From Syngnathus acus (taxonomy: Eukaryota > Chordata > Actinopteri > Syngnathiformes > Syngnathidae), in NCBI RefSeq assembly GCF_901709675.1, contig NC_051105.1, positions 496,001 through 560,000 on the forward strand: a stretch of DNA of 64,000 nucleotides, in the 5' to 3' direction. Each line of letters starts with the position of its first letter. The stretch's first letter is position 1. Position numbers and translations under genes: made by a program. Positions 42,746-54,481 of the stretch are shown piece after piece. The notes beneath the pieces are model-generated. The model saw nothing but the letters and a program-made list of their open reading frames with translations, made no database searches and had not been told where the DNA came from.

Positions 42746-45397
42746 CAGCTGCATCCTGAGGAAAACGGCAAGACTCCTCCCCTATAATAACAGAGTCGGT
42801 CGGGCAAAAGCGTGACAACAACACGACTGCGCCTTGCTGTCGTTCTCCACTCCACCTCTGCTGTCGTCCGGAATTCCATTTTGTTGTCTTTCAAGACAAT
42901 CGTTGGCAAATATTTCAAAATAGATTCAAAATGTGTCTTGCAAAACAAATTGGAGAAAAACTTTTCTCCAAAATAGTTGACACTTTCACATTTCTTTTCT
43001 TTTTTCTTTTCAATTTGGCTGTGCAGCCCTTCATGTTGAGAGCAAAATCATTTGTGCACGCACGCACGCACACAGACCTCCAAGTGTATTTTTAGAACAC
43101 GCGGTAACGTTTGAAGGCCGCAGCGGAGTAGCGCTGAGGGTCACGTGACCCGAGTGAGCCCACTCGCATGAGTGGCGGGCGGGGAGAACGTGGGTCGGCG
43201 CTAGTGCTGCCCGCCCGTGCAAACACATAGTTGCACTCGCTCCAATTTGCCACCGACGCAACATCAAAGACGCGCAAGATCTGCCCACACCAAACTTGCC
43301 CGAAATTGAGCATTTGCGGATGTGATGTCGCCACGGGTTGGGCTCTCTGCTGTTTGCGGGAGAAGCGCGCCCGCCGTCATTCCTCATCCGTCCCACTTTA
43401 GCGCCTGCCTGCCTGCCTGCCTGCCTGCCTGCCAGCCAGCCAGGCCAAAAAGTAGGACGAGGAGAAACCAGAGCACCGGCCGGCCGGGGAGATGGCTTGC
43501 AGTCGCTACGTCTTTGTTCTCATTTTGGGGGCGACCGGCTTGTTAGTGCTCTTAGCTTGTGCTACAAAAGACACCATGAAAAAGGCCACCAAGAAATTGA
43601 CAGGATTAAGTAGAAAAGGGAAGGGAGGGGCGCTGGGAACCAGACATGTCAAAACACACACACACACACACACACACGAGGTTGCTGAAGGCTGAGTAAA
43701 ATGTGGGTCACGGGGGGTTGTGTGTGTGTGTGTGTGCGTGCGTGCGTGATACATTAGCTGCATCAGCAGCAAGTGTGGATGCGATCACCGAAATATTTAG
43801 TCAATTGAGCCGGAAGATTGTTCAAGAGAGCAAGATGAAATTTGGAGGCGGCCCTGTCCGTCTGCTAATCTCGCTCTGCCGCTTTTTACGGCGCGTTTGC
43901 GTGAGCCTCGAGACAAAGTCTGACGCCGCGCCACTTTATATGGGGAGATGGACGGCGCCGAGTCGCAGACGCTGCCGCCGCCGCCTTCACGTCTTTGGGT
44001 CTGGCCGGCCCAATCTGCCGGCGAGCGTCGAATGAGATGCGTCGCATCCAAAAATAGATCTCACGCGCGCTGGCTATTCTTTTTTCCCCTTTGCAGATTT
44101 GCACCGGGCATATTTGGCTACAAATGTACCCGGGGAGACTCATTGGAATTACATTTAAAAAAAAAAGCAACAACACTCAATGACATTTCAGAGCTAAACT
44201 TTTCAAATGGGCTCCAAATCAGCTTCCATTGTTACTAAAAAGGCACAAGACTCATTTTATGAAGCAAAATGGTCACGCTCAAAGCCAAGGCAAGCCTTTA
44301 ATACTTCACAAAGCAAAGGGCCGAGGATGACATCCCCAAAACGACGCCGTATCGGAAATGAAACGATGAGCTGACTCGGCAAGGATTTATTTGCTGGGCC
44401 TGAGCGACGCAATTGAGCGGCTCCTTCGGGGCCCCAGCCAGCGTTGCTCTCGAACCCGTTTGCCCTCGCAATGCTCTCAAGACTTTCAAGCGGAGGCCGG
44501 CCGTTTCTCAGCTTCCGGCGGAGGAAAAGATGGCCTCCGGAAAACAATGAGCCGGCCGGGGTGGGCCCACTTCCCGCGGCCGGCTCGGGGGCTAGCTTCC
44601 GGCTCGGTCGGTCGTACGTAACGTGGGCAGGACGGTTCTAAAAAGAGCTCAGCAGCGCTGTCATTGTCATTTCACAGGCATCAAATGCGATTGATGTTTG
44701 GCTCTTGCTGACCTTTTGAAATGATTGCAAGACATGAACAGGGCAAATGAACGACTGCTATTGAAAACATAGCATCGTGTGCTTTTGGAAGCAGGGTTAC
44801 CTGAAGGGGCGTCAATTGCAATCGAGCTCGCACAAGCCATCAAATAGGAAAGGAAAAAGTTGCCTTTGTTAGAGAGGAGACATCAAGCTCCGCCCACATC
44901 CCCTGTTGACAAAACATTTTGCGGCGGCCGTGAGTGAGGGAGCCTGACGCGTCTTTGTGACGACACACACCTCCCAGGTTGACCGACCGCCCGCGCGTCC
45001 CCCCCCCCCCCCCCCCCGTGGATGTTGGCAAGCCGTCACAGACAGGAAGAGACGAGGATGGATGGATGATAGATGGATGGATGGATGGGGGGAATACCAC
45101 GAGAAGGCACACGCCATTGACAGCCCTCCCACGCCCACCCACTCACTCACTCACTCACTCACTCACTCACTCACCTGCTTCCACCGTATCGCTCAGGTCG
45201 ACTCCGGCCGCCGTCCGCGGGAACTCCTTGAGTTTCCTGGCACTGAGGTTGAGCGCGCCGCTGAGCGTCGCCTCCTCAAGCGCTCGCTCCAAGCCGCGGC
45301 TGTTAGGCGGCGCGGCCCCGCCGTTGGCGCCGATGTGGCCGGGCGGCGGCGATGCCACCGGCTGGCCGAGCAGGGGCTCCGCTCCTGGCGTCGCCAT
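36138..45397 (-). CDS. lrch1: Leucine-rich repeats and calponin homology domain protein 1
   Basis: LRR plus CH-domain protein; mammalian LRCH1 binds DOCK8 and limits Cdc42 activation and cell migration. Exons: 45397-45175, 42584-42440, 42366-42240, 42135-42030, 41664-41528, 41379-41264, 41152-41065, 40967-40862, 40750-40689, 40550-40471, 40407-40330, 40259-40182, 40118-40073, 39973-39910, 39294-39185, 39111-38974, 38891-38814, then 36257-36138. All phases agree; 633 residues. The N-terminus MATPGAEPLLGQP and LNLSARKLKEFPRTAAG are followed by LRRs (LSKNRLSDVPSEVCHLVALE, CNKVSTIPLSYRKMARLQAL). A Ser-rich middle part (DSDSGVDSDVGDKRLSATE) and the CH region (SLMDGVVLCHLANHIRPRSV, KCRRNVENFLDACQKMGVPE) come next. 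This splice form ends in a soluble tail, DKLCLPQHILEQKGLLKV. Synteny with esd supports LRCH1 over LRCH2-4. Exon 14's acceptor is the least certain. Confidence 0.93.
36687..36780. repeat. Interspersed repeat fragment in the last lrch1 intron
   Basis: Contains CACCTACCATGCATGTTTT and AGGGAGAACACGCAAACTCC, a wording very common in fish genomes and typical of a dispersed repeat. Fragmentary; family not assigned. A GCTCAGCTCA repeat lies just upstream (36592-36623). Confidence 0.45.
37641..37913 (-). CDS. lrch1: Alternative last exon of lrch1 encoding a membrane-anchored C-terminus
   Basis: This exon joins in phase 0 to exon 17 (38891-38814) in place of 36257-36138 and adds 90 residues, giving a 684-residue isoform. 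It starts SSLCSAYDIIQC, matching the family sequence LCSPCDILQ. A hydrophobic segment near the end (DLIGCSLGHLFCLLLLFAVY) is a tail-anchor-like membrane span, as in the long human LRCH1 isoform. The acceptor GGCCAG precedes position 37913. The stop is at 37643-37641. Confidence 0.8.
   Translation of the reverse strand, partial: SSLCSAYDIIQCRLPPLCATVRTLVGGKRSEAIRPLNKKAAAAAADSVSASTQTPPPAWRRRWWDLIGCSLGHLFCLLLLFAVYLWSELT
42003..42030. repeat. (GGTC)n repeat at the lrch1 exon 4 donor
   Basis: On the minus strand the exon 4 donor GTCGGTCGG is the first unit of a run of about five GTCG/GGTC tetranucleotides. Confidence 0.8.
42712..42743. repeat. (GA)n microsatellite in lrch1 intron 1
   Basis: GA dinucleotide run of about 32 bp about 130 bp upstream of exon 2 (minus sense). 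Confidence 0.9.
45140..45173. repeat. (CACT)n repeat containing the lrch1 exon 1 splice donor
   Basis: About eight CACT units. In the minus (coding) sense this is GTGA repeated, and the GTGAGT donor of exon 1 is its first unit. Confidence 0.9.
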
Positions 45398-47360
45398 GCT
45401 GCTGCTGCTGCCGCTGCCGCTGCTGCTGCCGCTGCTGCTGCCGCCGCTGCTTGGCCGTCGCTAGCGGTCCGCTCGTCGCTCTGCTCGTAGCTCCGCTTCC
45501 TGCCGCGTCGATGCTGTGCGAGCGGCATCAAATTCAACGGCCAAAAGAAAACGTCCGCGACACGTCCGCTCGGCACCCTTTCAAAATACAACGAGCGGAA
45601 GTGCCTCGTCCACTCAAGGCTTACATGGGAAAATGTGGACGTGAGCGAACCACGCATGCGCCTTACGAGGGGCATGGGGGCGAAACTTGACCGACGGCGA
45701 CATCTGGTGGATGCAAGCTGCGTTACGTGTTCGGTGGCTGGCTGTGCGTGCGTGCGTGAACTGCGTGTTGTCTGAAGCATTTCGCTCACGCTAGGTTTTT
45801 CCATGCTTCTCGTTCCACATGTGGTGACACCACACACGGACAAAAAGGGACAAAAGAATTTTTGCGGTAGGGGCGGGGTCATATCCTGCTGACCGCACCG
45901 ACCCAAACCAAGCATGTCAGCTGGTGCGTGGACTCGGCCACTTCCTGCCATTTGTTGCTCCGGTTGCTCTGCTGTCCTCGGCTCGTCCACTAGATGTCAG
46001 CCAATACCTACGTTTCGTTTTGCTCCCGCACACAACTTGCTTCCCTCCAACAAAAGTGGCCGTTTGCCGCTGTCGTCCGGCTTCTCAAGCTGCGAAAGAG
46101 AAACAATTGTTCCCCTTGGGTTCGGCAACAATGTGCCGTCCAAACAAGAGCTGGCACCTTTGCGATGGCGGACGCGCTCGTTCATGCGCACTGCTTCCTG
46201 TCAAGACTTTTCACCTTTGACCCCGAGGCCTGTTTAGCATCCAAGGCGCTGCCTGGAATATATTGATGTTTTTTTTTTCACTCTCGATCGACACCTATCT
46301 AATGCACCCAATCACACAGCGCCGTAAACTAAGGGCAGTAAACAAGCAGACTGGCGAAAGGACTGGAAATGACGTGACTCGTTCGTTGCAAGCGCCATGC
46401 TGACAAACAACAGTTTGCTTCGCTTTTTGCCTTTTACGAGGCCCACACTTATCACGGCGTGTGCAATTGTTCAAACGTCAACAAATAAAGCTGCCAAACG
46501 GGCCGTGTAACAACGACTCGTTAGCCGGACGCTTAATGTTTGGGCAATTGTTTTTAACGGGACGCCGCGCCCGTCTGTCGAATCGCCGCTTGACATAACG
46601 TTTGACGGGAGCGCAAAGCGAAACGCGCCGCCGTCAGCCCCGCTTTTGATCAACTCCGAGATGAGTCCTAAACATGTTTTACGTTTGTGTTGACGCAACG
46701 TTTTCGACGTGTAAAAACGACACTTTAGCGGCTTTCTTAAATGCCCCACGCGCGCGCGCGCCCCAGGTGGGCGACGGTCCGAGTTGGCCCGCCTAAACTG
46801 ACGAGACGGAATTCAATTCAAAGGCGTACTTGTAGATTCACGCTGGCTGCACTTTTCTTTTGTAATTGTTTGTGCATGGGTGAGCAAAGAGCAATTTGGT
46901 GAAATGAATGGTTAAGTTAAGTGCGTGCCATCCAAGTCGCACGGCTCGCCCGGCCGGCTGCTGGGCGTCTTCCGCTGGGCGTCTTCTTGGGCCGGCTTCT
47001 CACGTGTCCCCTCCCCCCCCAGTGGGGCGGGCAGGCAGGCGGCTCGACAACGGACGGCCCGATGGACTGTGACAAGGCCTTTAATCAGGCCCGGCCGACA
47101 ATTTATGCTAATGGCTGCGGCCGGCTCCAACGGGGAGGATTTGATTACGCCGCGGCTTGATCTCGTCCACATCTGCTGCTCGCGCAGGCCCGGGACTGGG
47201 CTTCTTTGATTTCTGCGGCCCCGCCCGAGGCTCGAGCCCCTCGCAACTTTGGGCCATCCGTTGCCGCTCGTCCCATCCGTCCGTCCGTGGCGATGGGGTG
47301 GCTCGGCCGGGAGCCTGCCGGGCTGACTTTGGAAAGGAGCGTGGTCCTCATTTGAAAAAT

Positions 47361-47361
47361 G

Positions 47362-47441
<80 letters not shown>

Positions 47442-47522
47442 CGTGGCTGCCTGCGTGGCTGCCTGCGTGGCTGCCTGCGTGGCTGCCTGCGTGGCTGCCT
47501 GCGTGGCTGCCTGCCTGCCTGC
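47361..47522. repeat. (GCCT)n array with a 12-bp higher-order unit
   Basis: A pure GCCT half is followed by six copies of GCGTGGCTGCCT, the same variant seen as single interruptions in the 15.68 kb array. Confidence 0.95.
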
Positions 47523-49108
47523 AAAATGCATCAGAAAGAACATCTTGTTTGTGGCCGCCAGCCTTGCGCCTTTCGAGACGTTTCCCTTTGGGAGGACGGC
47601 GGCTCAATCCGAGGCCAAGGCTCGCTCGCTCGCTCGTCACTCGGACGAAAGCGCTGTCAGGGAATGCTTTTGATTAGCGCTTACCTGACGGTCGGCCCCG
47701 CCATGTGTCCGTCGGTCCGTCCGGGATGAGCTCACGCAGCGCTCGCTGGCCAGCACAAAAGCAAAGACAGATGAAGTTGGTAGAGAGAACGTGGCCTCGT
47801 ACCAAAATGACTTTGAGAGCAACCCTGCTAGCGTCGAGCTAGCGTACTTTCTTGACGAGGTTGGAGTCACGTCGTGGAAAATGTCATGCCCCAAACAGGA
47901 AGGCAGACGTTTTTCTTTCGAGAGGCCATTTTGGAAATAAATAAGAATCATTTTTGGGCGGGGGATTGAAGAACTTTTGGCAAAAATGGAACAGAAAGGC
48001 TTGAGGCCCGCAATTGGAAGACGTGGCAAGTTTGATGATGTTGAAGATGACGTTGACATTTACTTGTTGCCGGTGTTCCAAAAGCTCTGCGCTGTGGCCA
48101 CACATGTGGACCACGCGCAACCACGGCGCCGCTTTTCCAATAAGTTACAATCAGATGTCTCACGTGTTGGACAGATCCGGGATGATTGTTTTTGGGGGAG
48201 GGGGCCGTGTCGTCGACACGGGTCAAAATTTACGTCCGGAAGGAAGCGGGTCCTCTCCCTCTTCATCTGCGTTTGTATCCGTCATCAAAGCAAACGGGCT
48301 TTGTGGCCACGCTCTCCACGACGCTCCGATGGCTGGCGTGGGAGCGCGCTTCCTGCGCCGCCTGCGCCGTCTGCGCCGTCTGCGCGACAGCCTTTGGACG
48401 TCCCACGGGAAAGAGGCTTGGGGCATGTGTCGCCGTTATCTCCGTGCGCCTTCTCTGGGTCCCGCTCCGGAAACCCTGGAAGTGGCCAAAGTGGCCGACT
48501 TGCTTGCTGCGCCTTTCACAGCGCGGCCTCGCTAAGCCAAAGCGGCTTCGGTGACTGAATAGAACAAGTCAGACGATCCCACTTTTTAGTGGTGAGAAGG
48601 CTCACCCGGAGCAATTTGTCGTTTGAGACCGGCCGGCAAAGAACAATGGGACAAATTTGTCATCTGCGAAGCTTAACGGGAACAACGCGCCACGAAGACG
48701 CAGAGGAGGCGCGATGAGCACGGTTTGCATTTCCGTCAGCCGCTTTATTTGTTTCTCTGTCCGTCTGTCACCACAGAAGAACACATCAGCAGCTAGGCCG
48801 ACTGGAATAAATTGTGGATTTTGTTGTTTGCGCGGCTGCAGAAGGCAAATGCATGGGAACAAGTGTTTTGTAACCCCGGTCCAGCCGCAGGACCAGAAGG
48901 CCCCATGCAGAAGACCCCCCCCCCCCCCCCCCCCCCACGTCCCCGGGGCCCCGCGGCGAGGCGGCCGAGCGGAGATTGGAGCCGGCACCTCCCGTTCGCT
49001 CGCTGGAGGAGGCTCGGCCTGAGGGATGGTGGAGGAAAGCAGACATGGCAGCCCCACTTCCTGTTTCCCAAATGACAGCATGCAGGCCAGAATCCCGCCT
49101 GGCTGCCC

Positions 49109-49111
<3 letters not shown>

Positions 49112-49199
<88 letters not shown>
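49112..49199. repeat. (CT)n microsatellite, about 88 bp
   Basis: Uninterrupted CT run; the opposite strand gives artefactual Arg-Glu frames. Confidence 0.95.
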
Positions 49200-49201
<2 letters not shown>

Positions 49202-49932
49202 CCTCCCTCTCCCACCTACGTCTCTCATCTCACACCCTTGCGTGCCTTTATCTGGCTTTCTATCTCTTCCTCCTCCGACGCTTTGTAACAGTGCAGAAAT
49301 ATAATCCAGATGATGGCCCGGGCAGGGTTACTAGTTTTTAGCGAGTTCCGCTTTGATTAGGGCACACCACGGCGCGCCAGGCCGGAAGGGGCGGCATCAT
49401 ATTTCCAAAGCAGAAGTTGAGCTTTGACGTGAAAATCTTCTATAAGTGGATTATTGCGAGGAAAGATATCACTGTTTGTGTCGGATCTAATGATCCCAAA
49501 CAAACGACGTCACAGAATGAAAAGAGGCAAATGTTTTCCAGATGCCATCAGATGCCTGACTTGTTTGGACTGCAGCTTTCCAGCCATCACAAGGCTATTT
49601 TGCTTCAAATCAGCCCCATCGGTGAGGCGAGGATCTGTTTCGGGGCCACGTCGAGAGAAGCGGCTCGCCATCAGCCTGGCCTGGCGTGGCCTGGCGTGGC
49701 GTGACGTGGCGTGGCCTGCGTTCTAGCAGCCGTTCGTTCACCTGTAAAAAGTGCATCCCGGGGACTCATCGGTCCCCCGTCACGGACAGTTTGCCTCACG
49801 GTGCACGGTGAGCCCTAATTGTTCCGAGACCAGCAGCTCCTCGGGGCCGTCGGCGTGGGCTTACAAGAGAAGAGGCGTGACGGGAATGGGCCGGAGGTTC
49901 TGGCGAGAGGCCGACAACTCAAGGGCCGCTTA

Positions 49933-50028
49933 TTGCGCCGCTAGTTGCGCCGCTAGTTGCGCCGCTAGTTGCGCCGCTAGTTGCGCCGCTAGTTGCGCCG
50001 CTAGTTGCGCCGCTAGTTGCGCCGCTTA
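49933..50028. repeat. 12-bp minisatellite, 8 units
   Basis: Seven exact copies of TTGCGCCGCTAG and a final variant. The period is a multiple of three, so an open Cys-Ala-Ala-Ser frame persists without implying a gene. A GCCTGCTGCC-rich stretch follows to about 50150. Confidence 0.95.
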
Positions 50029-50030
50029 CG

Positions 50031-53000
50031 AAAGCACAAGGGCACCTGCTGCCTGCTGCCGCCTGCTGCCTGCCGCCGCCTGCTGCCGCCTGCTGCCGCC
50101 CGCCGCCTGCCGCATGCCTGCTTCTGCCTGCTTCTGCCTGCCGGCAACCACGACGGCCTGACAAATGTCGGCCACGAGCCCACACAATGCAGCCATGCAG
50201 GCAACACCCATCATCTCCTAAAAACAACAACCATTCACAAACTTTTGGTTGTGTATTTTTCCCAATCCTTTGATTTTCTATATTCTAGAACTTTCCCTTG
50301 CTATTTGTTGAAACGCTGTTTTCATTCCCAGTTGTGTTTTCTATATGCGGCATTTTCTTTTATTTGATTCAATATCCGAGTAGGCTATTTTTAGTTTTTG
50401 CGCACATGCACATGTGCTCGTGTGGCCATAACTCTGACTCCCCATGCACGTGTCCGTCCGTCCGTCTGGGCCATAAAAGCTAATAAAGCATGACTGGCTA
50501 TGCTCTTCCTTCGCAAGACAAACAACAGGTTCTTTTTTTCTTTGCGCGTTCTTCATAAATCACGACATGCATTGCCGTATTCGGCAAAACGCACCAAGTG
50601 AGTGTGCGTCAATGTGGAAAGTGTTGCAGGCTGTCCATATTCAAATCAACACGCGGCAGGCATGCATGCATGTGCATGCTTCACCGGTGCTCATTTATGT
50701 AAAAAAAAAAGAAAAAGGAACCCATGCACTACAAGTAAAGTAAACAGACCGACCGGAGACGGCACGAAAAAGTACCAATCATACAAGGAAAACGGAGCAG
50801 AAACTAAAAGTCCAAGTCGTGTGAGACAAAAGTACAAACACCGCCAGAAAACGTCCAAATCGATTCAGAATAAAATGCAAACATGACAGGCCACAACAGT
50901 TTGGACAACAACATCCGTGTGTGCGTGCGTGCGTGCGTCAGACCGGCTGGAATGGTTGAGCGCGGCCGGCCGGCAGTGTGTCAGGTTGACTAACGAGCAG
51001 AGGAGAAAGTCTCCCTCCATCTTCTCGCGTCTCTCGTGTGTGTCATGTTCAGACGGAGCGGTCGCTGATGGATGGCCGCTCTGCTTTTAATTACGCGTGC
51101 ACGGATGAAGCTTCTCTCTCGCACACATTATTCCAATTTCATGTTCACCCACGTTTGTCAAGACTCAGGCACGCGCAAAAGCGCACAAAGGGACACGCAC
51201 GCACGCACACAAACACGCGCCTAGCTAGTCTGACGCGACGCACCGCACCACACCACATTCATGCTCAAAAGGGAACAGAAAGTCCATGCCAAACCAATTT
51301 ACAAGTTAAGTACAGTTAAGATGGCACAGCAGGGCGACGCACATCTCTCGTAACAGGACGCCCCCTTCAGGAAGTCCAGCGCTGCACATGCCCCGACGAT
51401 TTTGAAAGCGCCGGCCGCGCTCGCCAAGCACACGCGCGACAGACAAGCCGCATACGGACATTCGATACGCCGGGACTGTTGATTCTGCGCTTTTATAGCC
51501 TCTCGCCCAAACAATAATGCCACTATGTGCTCCCGCCCGGCCCACAATGGCCGTCGGTCGGTCCGTCCGTCCGTCCATTCGGGCCCATTCCAGGCACAAA
51601 AATAAACAGCAAATGGAGCGTTCTGGACCGCTTTTGCTCCAAAAACACTTTTTACGAGGGCGGTGGCGTGCATGCCTGAAAAGCTGCTGCCGGGCTGACG
51701 GGCCGAGGTGGATTTTGTCGACATGCGTTCGCGTGAACGAGCTGAGAGGCTCCGCCGAGGCCCAACGCGAGAAGCCTGATGTTGCTAAGCGGTCCCAGCA
51801 CGGGGCGGGGGGGGCTTGAATTGTGGCTGAGGCCGGAACCTCAAGCGGGCAATTTGAAGCTCAGCATTGAGTTTGAGTCACACTTGCCGTGAGGTGGCGT
51901 AAAAGTCGTGATTTACGAGGGCGACCGTGCGCCGCCGCGTTCCCCTCGACAGACTTGCAATTTCCTGTGCGAGAAAACACTCACTCAATCTGCGCCGAGG
52001 GGGAAGCACTCAAAAAGGCAGAGAAAGCAGCCCCAGCAAGAGAAAAAAAATGATAATAATCTCAACCACCCGAAGAAAATGTCCGACAGCTCTCACTCAC
52101 TTGACATTTCAAAAAAACAAAACATTTTATTGACTCGCGAGTTCCCGGCAAAATTCATAAAGGGTGCGCGCGTGAGCGGGCCATCCCGTTGATTGATTTG
52201 GAGCGCGCCGAGGCGCACCTCATAAATAACCCCCCCCCACACACACACTTGGAAACACATGGTCAAGGCATTTTCCACTCTGACGCTGCCGCCCAGCCAG
52301 CAGCAGAAGACAGGATCCACCAAAAATCTCGGGAGTCGTGCCCCAAATGCAACAGGAAGTCAGCCATTTTGACGTGAAAGAATTCTCGAGGAGCGACAGC
52401 TAACAGGAAGTGCGGCAACCAGTTTCCTGTTGCTCGCATATTCCAACCGCTAACAGGCTAACAAGTTGCTCATTTGCCGGACAAAAAGCTTTTAGGCAGA
52501 GCCTAAGCTCTCTCAAACGCTTCCTCAAAGCGGGACGGTAAAGATAAGAATCACAAGTTGACTTGGTGGCCGACCGCTTCCTTCTGCGTCGCAGGCGGCC
52601 ATTTTGGACCAAACGTCAACCGAAGCTTTCTTGAATGTTAATTTCGCTCATTTCATCTGAAAAAGCATCCAAGCTTTCAATCTTAAGGTAACATATCGCT
52701 GCGCAGATCCTGCAGGGGGAGGAAGGGGCGGAGCTTCATCTCAAGTCTCCAAGCGACTTCATTCAATTGCCACACGTTGAATTCACAATGCATCAAATGA
52801 GATGCGAGGTCTGATCGTCTGGCATCTTTGCGAGAAGCTCGAGAAATAGCTGAGAGGCTAAGACTGAACCGCACACACCCACCCACGGAGACCACCCAGA
52901 AGGACACGGGCTGTCAATCATGTCAGTCAGAGAATAAACAAGAGCATGTTTGATTTTTTAGCTTTTTCCAACACTCACCATGGCGGGAATTTGAACGTGG

Positions 53001-54439
53001 ATGAACTTATTGACACGCGCGTTTCTTTCATTTTGGTCACACAGATGAGACACGTGAGTCTCCTGGCATCAATTTCATCTCTGAGCTGAGCTGAGACACT
53101 TTTAGGTGAGCTAATTCAATTAGTGAGGTGCTTTCAAGTGGCCCTCATAAACACACATGCACGCACACACACGTGCATAAACACAACGGGTGTGTGTGTG
53201 TGTGTGTGTGTGTCTCCAGGGCAAAGTTGTCTGTCAGCACAGAGGCTTGAGCGCAGGCCTCATTATAAGCCTTCTGGCCATGCAACACACACACACACAC
53301 ACACGCACACACAAACTTTTAACATCAGCCCAAACATGACCCGCTGACCTGGTCTAGTCTGGGTCCAGACTGTGGTCATGTGACTAATCCAAGGAGATTT
53401 CCAGTGTGTAAAAACATTGTCATTTAAAAAAAAACACATAAAAAGGACGCGTGACATCATTAAATCCACGCGCACGCACACACATGCATGGAGAAGTCGA
53501 AGAGGAGATGTCAGCCGCCGTGTGCGGCTTGCGACTGCTTCGCATTAGCGTCTAATCAAGTTAAAGGCGTTCTCTTCACCTCTTCGGGCTCCCAAGTGCA
53601 CTAACTCAATTGGGTCGGTCGTGGCATCTTGGAGTCCACGGGCTACAACGCCAGCGTCTACCATTTTGTTTTCTTTTCCTTGTACCTGCGTTGGCCCTCC
53701 CTCCCGCTTCAGGTTTTTAGCCCCGAGGACAAAAAGTTCCACCTCGCTGCCGTCAAAATAGTCTCGTTTTATCACCTTGGAAAATGGGGCTCAACTTGAA
53801 GGCGCTTTTCCAGCAAGGTCAGCAAGGGCTAGGAAATCAACGGGCCTAAAACTGAGCAACGCATACAAAATACAGATTTGCTTTCTACCCGCCGAATCGG
53901 GACAGGGAGAGCGGTGGCAACAATATACCAGCACAAAATGCATTTCTCTAAACAAGGACGACGAGTCCAGAGAACCCCAGAAAAGCGCGAAAAACTCCAA
54001 CTTCCTTGAAGGCTTGTAGTGTCAATGTGCAAAACAGCTCAAAACCGCCAGCCGATTAAAAAAACAGTACCCAAACCTGGCGGGACCACTTGGAAATCCA
54101 CACGGGGTTTCTGCATCAACCCAATGTCAGAAGTTGACCCTGAACCCGGCCGGCACGGTGCGTGCGAACGCCGGACGCAAAACCCCGATGCGGCTAGTTG
54201 CTAGCGGCTACACCGATCTACCGACATCACGGTAAGAGCTGAAGCTAGCTCATCAGTGCGGCAATGCAGCGGGCAAACTGTCGCTCAAGCTGTCGCAGCC
54301 ATGCACGCCGCCTTCCCGATGACAGGCGGAATATGACAAAAGCGCGCGCGCACCTTTAACAGTTACACACCCCAATGCGCTACATCCCAGCTATGCACAT
54401 GCTAGCTTTTTGAGTTAGCACATTCTTTTTCAGTAAAAG

Positions 54440-54481
<42 letters not shown>

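Larger units (their letters stand above)
42585..45174. other. lrch1 intron 1
   Basis: 2.6 kb intron without a further exon that I can support. It includes GCCT units at 43402-43432, CA repeats at 43655-43677, GT repeats at 43721-43735, an 18-base C run at 45000-45017 and TGGA repeats at 45057-45087. Confidence 0.6.
45398..50030. other. Gene-free region upstream of lrch1, part 1
   Basis: No coding exon is supported. It contains GCT/GCC triplet repeats just upstream of the lrch1 ATG (45398-45450), the lrch1 promoter, a GCCT array with GCGTGGCT interruptions (47361-47522), a C run at 48917-48937, a long CT tract (49112-49199) and a 12-bp minisatellite (49933-50028). Open frames here follow repeats or show no family resemblance. 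Confidence 0.55.

Noticed and set aside
36138-45397. Assignment of the LRR-CH gene to lrch2, lrch3 or lrch4
   Set aside because: The N-terminal start (MATPG..., LSARKLKEFPRTAA) and the neighbour esd fit LRCH1 best.
48793-49341. Ser-Leu and Arg-Glu rich open frames
   Set aside because: Direct translations of a CT dinucleotide run, like those near 1.3 kb.
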